A DNA stretch of 10,967 nucleotides from RBG-16-66-20 sp035499575. GTDB lineage: Bacteria; Pseudomonadota; Gammaproteobacteria; Burkholderiales; SG8-39. Shown here one piece after another: positions 6,400-10,967 of this stretch. Location: contig DATJYN010000104.1 of assembly GCA_035499575.1 (NCBI GenBank), forward strand, positions 1-10,967, given 5' to 3'. A program made the translations under genes and the position numbers. Within the stretch, counting starts at the first letter, position 1. Each line of letters begins with the position of its first letter. Under the pieces are notes generated by a model that was not told the DNA's origin, ran no database searches, and saw only the letters and a list, made by a program, of their open reading frames with translations.

Positions 6400-8342
6400 A
6401 TACGCCTCCTTTCCTGATGGGCGCCGCGCTCGTCTTCTGGGGCTGGCAAAGCGGCAACCTTGCGGTCGGTGCCCTGCTCGGCCTCACACTCGAGGGACTG
6501 CGCGCGCTGCGACTGCGCGTCGACTTGGGCGTGCAAGAACATTCCACGATCGCCGACCTGTCCACGGTCGGCTTCGTGCTGCTCGCCGTGCTGCTTGCCG
6601 CCAACCGCGGCATCGGCGCCGGCATCCTGCAAGCCTTCGTCTGGCAGCCGGTGGCGCTGTCGCCGATCATCGCGGCGCAGCTGGTGAGCGCCGATCGCCG
6701 CCTGCCGTTGTCGGCCTTGTTCCGCTACATGCGCAAGCTGCGGCTCAGGCGCCCCGACATCAAGGATCCCCGGGTGGATGTAAGCGCCGTCTACGTTTCG
6801 CTCGCGCTGCTCGCGGCGGGTGTCGCCAACCAGCGCGGCCCGGAGTACTACGTCGCGGTGGTCGCGGGCACCGGCCTGCTGCTTTACGCGGCGCGGCCGC
6901 GCGGCGCCAGCATGGCTGCCGCTGCGTTGTTGCTGGGCTCGGCGGCGCTGATCGGCCACGTCGCGCACGTCGGCCTGGCGCAGGCGCAGACCGCGCTCTT
7001 CGACTGGGTTCTCGACCTGAACATGCGCGTGGTGGATGCGGACCCGTACCGGACCCGCACCGAACTCGGCTCGCTCGGCCGGCTCAAGAAATACGACGCC
7101 ATCGTGCTGCGCGTCTACGCAGACGAGCAGGCCGCCGGGCGCGTGCGGCTGCTGCACCGGGGCAGCTACAACACCTACCTCTCCGGCACCTGGGTGGCGC
7201 GCGGAGCAGGGATGGAGAACCTGGAATCCGAGGCTGACAACGAAACCTGGGTGCTGGACGCCACCGGAGAGAAGTCCGCGCCTTCCCTGCATGTACGCAT
7301 GGCGACGCGCATGGAGGGCGGCCGGGCCCTGCTGGCCCTGCCCGCGGGCACCACGCGCATCGCCTCGTTGCCGGCCACGCAACTGCGGCGCAACTCGCTC
7401 GGCTCCGTGTCAGCTCAGCTTCCGGTCGATTGGGCGAGTTACGAGGCGCAGGCCGGTCCCGGCATTGCGCTTTACGCGCCGCCGGCGGCGGAGGACCTTG
7501 CGGTACCGATCGAAGAGCGTGCGGTTCTGGAGCGCGTCGTTGCCGAACTCGGCCTGCGCGGGCTGGCGCCGGCAGCGCGGCTGCGCCGCATCGGGCAATA
7601 CCTCGGCGGTTTCGCCTACGCCACCTACCGCGAGAACCCCGTGCCCGCCGGCGAGACCGCGCTGGGCGATTTCCTCACGCGCACGCGCGCGGGCCATTGC
7701 GAATACTTCGCTACCGCCGCGACGCTGCTCGCGCGCGCTGCGGGCGTGCCGGCGCGCTACGCGACCGGCTTCGCAGCTATCGAATACAGCGCGCTGGAGG
7801 GCGCCTACGTGGTGCGCACGCGGCATGCGCACGCCTGGACGCGCGCATGGGTGGACGGCCGCTGGCTGGATCTCGACACCACGCCCGCGAGCTGGGGCGA
7901 GGAGGAAGCACGCGACGCGCCGTTCTGGCAGTCCTTGGCCGACCTGGCGCGCTTCGCCGGATTCCGCTGGTCGCAGCGCGGCGAGTTCAAGGCCAGCGAC
8001 GGCTGGTACGCGGTGCTCGCCCTGCTCGCCGCCTACCTCGGCTGGAGCGTACTGCGCGGCCGCCGCGTGCTGCGCGAACAGAAGGCTGCCGCCGCACAAC
8101 GCCGCCGCTATCCCGGCGAAGACTCGGAGTTCTACGCCGTCGAGAAATCGCTGCCGGAGCGCGGCGCAAGCGAGACTCATGCGGCCTGGCTGAACCGCAT
8201 TGAATTCTCCCTCCAGAACACAACTCAAATCCACGAGGCGCTGCGGCTTCACCAGCGGTACCGTTTCGATCCGGCAGGCCTGTCGCGCAACGATCGCAAC
8301 CGCTTGCGGGAACTCTGCCGCGGCTTCTCTGCCTCGACCTGA
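6396..8342 (+). CDS. TgpA-like membrane transglutaminase-domain protein
   Basis: Encodes 648 aa. The N-terminal third (about 6-195) carries some six hydrophobic segments. A periplasmic region with ELGSLGRLKKYDAIVLRV resembles the DUF3488/TgpA_N domain. The transglutaminase core has a complete candidate catalytic triad: Cys435 in RAGHCEYFATAA, His479 in RHAHAWTRAW and Asp494 in WLDLDTTP. A further TM helix lies at about 538-553, and the cytoplasmic tail (about 560-648) resembles the DUF4129 tail of TgpA proteins. TgpA (PA2873) of Pseudomonas aeruginosa is an essential inner-membrane protein with a periplasmic transglutaminase domain; the natural substrate is not known. The GTG start at 6396 overlaps the DUF58 stop by four bases. 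One base separates the stop from the next ATG. The MoxR-DUF58-transglutaminase order is the standard one for this module. The family assignment is strong, physiological function unproven. Confidence 0.92.
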   Translation: MNTPPFLMGAALVFWGWQSGNLAVGALLGLTLEGLRALRLRVDLGVQEHSTIADLSTVGFVLLAVLLAANRGIGAGILQAFVWQPVALSPIIAAQLVSADRRLPLSALFRYMRKLRLRRPDIKDPRVDVSAVYVSLALLAAGVANQRGPEYYVAVVAGTGLLLYAARPRGASMAAAALLLGSAALIGHVAHVGLAQAQTALFDWVLDLNMRVVDADPYRTRTELGSLGRLKKYDAIVLRVYADEQAAGRVRLLHRGSYNTYLSGTWVARGAGMENLESEADNETWVLDATGEKSAPSLHVRMATRMEGGRALLALPAGTTRIASLPATQLRRNSLGSVSAQLPVDWASYEAQAGPGIALYAPPAAEDLAVPIEERAVLERVVAELGLRGLAPAARLRRIGQYLGGFAYATYRENPVPAGETALGDFLTRTRAGHCEYFATAATLLARAAGVPARYATGFAAIEYSALEGAYVVRTRHAHAWTRAWVDGRWLDLDTTPASWGEEEARDAPFWQSLADLARFAGFRWSQRGEFKASDGWYAVLALLAAYLGWSVLRGRRVLREQKAAAAQRRRYPGEDSEFYAVEKSLPERGASETHAAWLNRIEFSLQNTTQIHEALRLHQRYRFDPAGLSRNDRNRLRELCRGFSAST

Positions 8343-8343
8343 G

Positions 8344-8757
8344 ATGCGCGCTGCCCTGTTCGTGCTGCTAGCCGCCCTGCCCGCGCGCGCGCAGCAGGCG
8401 GACATCCAGAAGCAGCTCATCCAGCGCCAGCAGCAATCGGATGCCTTCGGCCTGCAGCTGCGCCAGTCGCAAGAGCTGCTGAATGCGCCGCCTGCCAGGC
8501 GGGCCGAACTCGAATCGCGCCAGCTCCAGGAGCGCCAGCGGCTGGACGACCTGGGCGAAAAGCAGCTGCTGGAAGTGCAGCCCGGCCCGCCGCAATCGCG
8601 GCGTCCCTACGAAAGGCAGAACACCGAGGACGAGCGCCGCCTGCTCACCAACACGCCTGCCGCCGTCCCCGCGAGGACCGCGCCGGCGCCGTCGCCGCTG
8701 ATCCCTCCTCCGCCCGGAGGGATCGTCCTGCCGGGCGCAGAGGCGTCGCGCCCCTGA
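8344..8757 (+). CDS. small predicted exported protein, Gln-rich coiled coil and Pro-rich tail
   Basis: Encodes 137 aa that I do not recognise by family. Residues 1-16 (MRAALFVLLAALPARA) look like a short signal peptide with an Ala-x-Ala cleavage site before QQAD. Residues 17-79 hold 16 glutamines out of 63, together with Arg, Glu and Leu in a pattern suggesting amphipathic or coiled-coil helix, broken near AlaProProAla (48-51). From about residue 80 the protein is low-complexity, ending in a Pro/Ala tail with a PPPPGG stretch. No cysteine is present, so it is not a lipoprotein and has no disulfides. The ATG follows the transglutaminase stop after one base, making it the last gene of the MoxR operon. 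The frame is open upstream to 8200, but that part lies inside the transglutaminase gene and lacks the signal peptide at its start, so I prefer 8344. A periplasmic helper of the upstream membrane complex is possible but is only a guess from position. Confidence 0.7.
   Translation: MRAALFVLLAALPARAQQADIQKQLIQRQQQSDAFGLQLRQSQELLNAPPARRAELESRQLQERQRLDDLGEKQLLEVQPGPPQSRRPYERQNTEDERRLLTNTPAAVPARTAPAPSPLIPPPPGGIVLPGAEASRP
8700..8724. repeat. 9-bp perfect inverted repeat near the convergent gene ends; possible weak terminator
   Basis: GATCCCTCC at 8700-8708 pairs perfectly with GGAGGGATC at 8716-8724 across a 7-nt loop. It lies inside the 3' end of the small exported-protein gene (its Pro-rich tail) and 49 nt past the stop of the opposing TPR gene. 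A second, shorter stem (GGGCGC 8733-8738, GCGCCC 8748-8753) follows. Neither is followed by a convincing T-run on either strand, so a classical intrinsic terminator is not shown. These are the only hairpins I see where the two converging transcripts should end, only 15 nt separating their stop codons. Confidence 0.3.
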
Positions 8758-8772
8758 TTATGGCTGGCTTTT

Positions 8773-9849
8773 CTATTTCGACCGGATTTCCGCCGCGCGT
8801 TCGGCGGCCGACTTGGCTTCCGCGGTCTTGCCTTCGCTCGCGTACACGTCCGCCAGCCGTTCCAACGTGGTGGCGACATCGGGGTGTGCGGGTCCGAGCG
8901 CCGAAAGACGGATCTCGAGCGCGCGCTTGAGCAGCGCCTCGGCCGCGACGTATTCGCCGCGGCCAGCGTAGAGCCGCGACAGGCCGTAGAGCAACGTCGC
9001 CATGCGCGGATGGTCGCGATCAATCGAGTCTTCCAGGATTGCGATCGCCCGCTTGTAGAGGACCTCGGCGGCTGCAGCTTCGCCCTTGCGCGCGTAGAGC
9101 GCGGCCAGGCCTCCGAGCGAACGCGACATGAGCGGATGGTCACGGTCGCGGGAATTTTCGATGATCTCGATAGCACGCTTGTAGAGGGATTCCGCGTCTT
9201 CGAATTTGCCGCGCTGCACGCCAATCGCGGCGAGGCCGTTCAGCGACAGCACGGTTTGATTGACCACGCCCGGCGGCGGCCTGTCGCCGATGCGCATTTT
9301 TTCCCAGATGCCCAGTGCGCGGCGATAGAGCGGCTCCGCGTCATCGATTCGGTTGAGGTCCCGCATCAGTTCCGCAAGGCCGCCGAGCAGCTTCCCCGTC
9401 TCGAAATCGTCGCCCGGGATCTTCTCGCTTATCGCCAGTCCACGCCGGAACAGGGGCTCCGCTTCCTCGTAGCGGCCCTGCCGTGCGTACAAAAGCGCCA
9501 GATTGCCGAGTGACTGTGCCGTCTCGCGGGATTCGGCGCCGCGCGACCGCTCGCGGATCTCGAGCGCGCGTCTGTACAGAGGCTCTGCGGCGGCAAACTG
9601 GCCCAGCGCCCGATGACACTCAGCAAGGCGGTTCAGGGCAGTCGCGACGATCGGATGGCGCGGGTTTCGCTCGACCTCGGCCAGGGCCACCGCTTTTTCG
9701 GCGACCGCGACGCAGCCCTCGTACTTGCCCTGGAAAAACAGGTCGGTCGCTTCCTGCACGAGCGACTTCCATTCCGGACTCTGCGCTGCGGCTGGCAGCG
9801 GCGACACGCCCAGGGCGAGCGCAATGAGAATCCCAGCGGCCAGTCTCAT
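8773..9849 (-). CDS. exported tetratricopeptide-repeat protein (kinesin-light-chain-type TPR)
   Basis: Encodes 358 aa. Residues 1-22 (MRLAAGILIALALGVSPLPA plus AA) form a signal peptide with cleavage before QSPEW, so the product is probably periplasmic. The rest is almost entirely about eight helical repeats with a period near 42 residues, each with a core like LAxLYARxGRYEEAEPLYRRAL; this long-period type matches TPR_10/TPR_12, as in kinesin light chains, and mediates protein-protein contacts. No enzymatic domain or TM segment is visible. Repeats in the middle share DRDHP linkers and KRAI ends, suggesting internal duplication. The ATG at 9849 begins only 16 nt after the CCA end of the tRNA-Thr gene on the same strand; no Shine-Dalgarno is visible in those 16 nt, and there is no room for a promoter outside the tRNA. 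Base composition resembles the neighbours, so there is no sign of recent transfer. The binding partner is unknown. Confidence 0.85.
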   Translation of the reverse strand: MRLAAGILIALALGVSPLPAAAQSPEWKSLVQEATDLFFQGKYEGCVAVAEKAVALAEVERNPRHPIVATALNRLAECHRALGQFAAAEPLYRRALEIRERSRGAESRETAQSLGNLALLYARQGRYEEAEPLFRRGLAISEKIPGDDFETGKLLGGLAELMRDLNRIDDAEPLYRRALGIWEKMRIGDRPPPGVVNQTVLSLNGLAAIGVQRGKFEDAESLYKRAIEIIENSRDRDHPLMSRSLGGLAALYARKGEAAAAEVLYKRAIAILEDSIDRDHPRMATLLYGLSRLYAGRGEYVAAEALLKRALEIRLSALGPAHPDVATTLERLADVYASEGKTAEAKSAAERAAEIRSK

Positions 9850-9865
9850 AAATGGATTGTCAGAT

Positions 9866-9941
9866 TGGTGCCGGTTGACGGAATCGAACCGCCGACCTTC
9901 GGTTTACAAAACCGCTGCTCTACCAGCTGAGCTAAACCGGC
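9866..9941 (-). tRNA. tRNA-Thr, anticodon UGU
   Basis: A complete 76-nt cloverleaf on the minus strand. The acceptor arm is GCCGGTT pairing with AACCGGC, the discriminator base is A73, and CCA is encoded (9866-9868). The D stem is GCTC/GAGC, the T arm has the GGTTCGATTCC consensus. The anticodon loop is TTTGTAA with anticodon TGT at plus-strand 9906-9908, which reads ACA threonine codons. The overall sequence resembles E. coli tRNA-Thr(UGU). The closing pair of the anticodon stem (27-43) is a G-A mismatch; other pairs are intact with one G-U in the T stem. The gene lies 20 nt after the sspB stop and 16 nt before the TPR start. Confidence 0.97.
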
Positions 9942-9958
9942 AATGTGGCGCGATTATG
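9942..9958 (-). promoter_or_regulatory. putative tRNA promoter -10 element with GC-rich discriminator
   Basis: On the minus strand, CATAAT (plus-strand 9953-9958) matches the sigma-70 -10 consensus at five of six bases. It is followed by CGCGCC and then A at 9946, a likely start giving a leader of about five nucleotides before the mature tRNA. A GC-rich discriminator between -10 and +1 is typical of stable-RNA promoters under stringent (ppGpp) control. A -35 element 16-18 nt upstream would fall in the last codons of sspB, but the match to TTGACA there is poor. Read-through from sspA-sspB remains an alternative. Confidence 0.45.
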
Positions 9959-9961
9959 CGC

Positions 9962-10444
9962 CTACTTGATGCGGCGAAGCTGCGGCTTGCCGCCGGTGGG
10001 CTTGGTCGGTTCTGTGGGCGAGGCGCTTGGCAAACCCGAGAGCGCCGGCAGCGCGGGGCCGGCTTCGTTGGAAGGCCCCGGCTTGCCGCTGTCCTGCCCG
10101 GCATCGACCTGGATCGCCGGCTTCGGCGCGTCGACGTCGAAGGTCATGCCGTGCCCGGTCTCGCGCGCGTAGAGCGCGTAGATGCAGTTCACCGGCACGG
10201 AAATCTGCCGCGCCACGCCGGCGAAGCGCGCCGAGAATTCGATCAGCTCGTTGCCCATCTGCAGCTTGTGCACCGCGGACGGGGAGACGTTCAGGGTGAT
10301 CTCGCCGTTGCGCACGTATTCCGACGGCACTTGCGAGCGCGAATCCACTTTCACCGCTAGGTGCGGCGTGTAGCCGTTGTCCACGCACCATTCGTAGAGC
10401 GCGCGCAGCAGGTAGGGTTTGGTGGATATCTCAGCGGTGGTCAT
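9962..10444 (-). CDS. sspB: SspB, ClpXP protease specificity-enhancing factor
   Basis: Encodes 160 aa. SspB is the dimeric adaptor that binds ssrA-tagged proteins from stalled ribosomes and hands them to ClpXP. The N-terminal part has KPYLLRALYEWCVDNGYTPH, then DGEITLNVSP-like sequence (NGEITLNVSPSAVHKL), GNELIEFSARFAGVARQI and VPVNCIYALYARETGHGM, all diagnostic of the substrate-binding domain (about residues 8-112). A Pro/Gly/Ser-rich linker follows, and the protein ends in LRRIK (156-160), equivalent to the LRVVK tail of E. coli SspB that docks on the ClpX N-domain. The ATG at 10444 matches the family's usual start; the upstream 36 nt are pyrimidine-rich on the coding strand with no Shine-Dalgarno. 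The gene follows sspA by 36 nt, the usual sspAB arrangement, and the tRNA-Thr follows 20 nt after its stop. Confidence 0.96.
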   Translation of the reverse strand: MTTAEISTKPYLLRALYEWCVDNGYTPHLAVKVDSRSQVPSEYVRNGEITLNVSPSAVHKLQMGNELIEFSARFAGVARQISVPVNCIYALYARETGHGMTFDVDAPKPAIQVDAGQDSGKPGPSNEAGPALPALSGLPSASPTEPTKPTGGKPQLRRIK

Positions 10445-10480
10445 GGCGGGAGGAAAGGGGCTACGCGTGCGGGTTTCCGC

Positions 10481-10967
10481 TTATTTCCGCATCACTTTTT
10501 CGGACGGCGTCAGCGCCTCGATGAACGCCGGGCGCGAGAACAAGCGTTCGGCGTACTTCATCAGCGGCGCGGCCGGCTTGCCCAGCTTGACGCCGTAGTG
10601 GTCGAGCCGCCAGAGCAGCGGCGCGATGGCGACGTCCAGCATCGTGAAGTCGTCGCCCAGCATGTGCTTGTTCTTGGTGAAGATGGCCGAGAGCTGCACC
10701 AACTGGTCGTGGACCTGGGTACGCGCCTTGTCGACCTGCTTTTCCTTGCCCGACTCGAGCGCGTCGACGTGGTCGAAGAGCTCCTTCTCCATGTTGAACA
10801 GCATCAGCCGCGCACGCGCGCGCATCACCGGGTCCGCGGGCATTAGCTGCGGGTGCGGGAAGCGCTCGTCGATGTACTCGTTGATGATGTTCGACTCGTA
10901 CAGGATCAGGTCCCGCTCGACCAGCACCGGCAGGCGGTTGTACGGATTCATCACCGCGATGTCTTCG
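10481..10967 (-). CDS. sspA: SspA, RNA polymerase-associated stringent starvation protein A (5' end outside window)
   Basis: About 161 C-terminal residues are visible; the frame stays open to the right edge, so roughly 45 N-terminal residues (the first half of the thioredoxin-like fold) are missing. SspA has a glutathione S-transferase fold but acts by binding sigma-70 RNA polymerase holoenzyme, changing transcription in stationary phase and stress. The visible part has MNPYNRLPVLVERDLILYES, then IINEYIDERF, and the PHP motif in PHPQLMPADPVMRARARL, which in E. coli SspA forms the surface pocket required for activity. The all-helical GST-C domain follows, ending in SEKVMRK. The in-frame GTG/ATG near 10949-10954 is internal, not the start, because EDIA precedes it in the family pattern. 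Together with sspB 36 nt downstream this is a typical sspAB operon. Confidence 0.93.
   Translation of the reverse strand, partial: EDIAVMNPYNRLPVLVERDLILYESNIINEYIDERFPHPQLMPADPVMRARARLMLFNMEKELFDHVDALESGKEKQVDKARTQVHDQLVQLSAIFTKNKHMLGDDFTMLDVAIAPLLWRLDHYGVKLGKPAAPLMKYAERLFSRPAFIEALTPSEKVMRK

Noticed and set aside
7036..8193. 385-codon plus-strand frame inside the transglutaminase gene
   Set aside because: Out-of-frame shadow, rich in Arg, Ala, Ser and Cys; the transglutaminase triad is in the other frame.
9613..9930. Plus-strand frame whose end reads VDGIEPPTFGLQNRCS
   Set aside because: This peptide is the well-known spurious translation antisense to a tRNA gene; here it lies exactly over tRNA-Thr.
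9866..9941. tRNA-Thr as an integration (att) site with the TPR gene as cargo
   Set aside because: No integrase is present and I found no second copy of the tRNA 3' sequence in the window; composition of the TPR gene matches its neighbours.
10466..10480. Short GCGG/CCGC stem between sspA and sspB
   Set aside because: Only four base pairs with no T-run; too weak to call a terminator or attenuator.
10361..10846. 161-codon plus-strand frame opposite sspA/sspB
   Set aside because: Antisense shadow over two recognised genes; no domain or start signal.

Overview
The window is GC-rich (about two-thirds G+C by eye), gene-dense DNA, most likely from a betaproteobacterium (Burkholderiales/Nitrosomonadales type). 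The best taxonomic evidence is the right edge: an sspA-sspB pair followed at once by a tRNA-Thr(UGU), plus a proteobacterial FadH and a MoxR/DUF58/transglutaminase cluster. The assignment is inference, because no rRNA or marker phylogeny is available here.

Left and centre (1-8757, plus strand): eight genes run head to tail with no gap longer than 12 nt. They are the C-terminal end of an EamA/DMT-type permease; fadH (2,4-dienoyl-CoA reductase with OYE barrel, 4Fe-4S cluster and FAD/NAD(P) domains); an FkbM-type SAM methyltransferase; a CofD-family 2-phospho-L-lactate transferase (coenzyme F420 pathway); a MoxR AAA+ ATPase; a DUF58 membrane protein; a TgpA-like membrane transglutaminase; and a small secreted Gln-rich/Pro-rich protein. 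Several junctions are overlaps (TGATG, GTGA, GTGA), so the run looks translationally coupled and is probably one long transcript. No internal promoter is visible. The last four genes form the familiar MoxR-DUF58-TgpA envelope module. CofD is the unexpected member: it is the only F420-pathway gene in view.

Right (8773-10967, minus strand): truncated sspA, then sspB, then tRNA-Thr(UGU), then a secreted eight-repeat TPR protein that starts only 16 nt after the tRNA CCA end. SspA is an RNA polymerase-associated stringent/stationary-phase factor and SspB is the ClpXP adaptor for ssrA-tagged proteins. The tRNA has a plausible -10 element with a GC-rich discriminator in the 20-nt gap after sspB. The TPR gene has almost no room for its own promoter outside the tRNA. 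The two transcription units converge, with 15 nt between stop codons at 8757 and 8773.

No intergenic stretch exceeds 40 nt. I see no CRISPR array, insertion sequence, integrase, rRNA or riboswitch. The window looks like chromosomal backbone with one unusual metabolic gene (cofD), not a mobile island.
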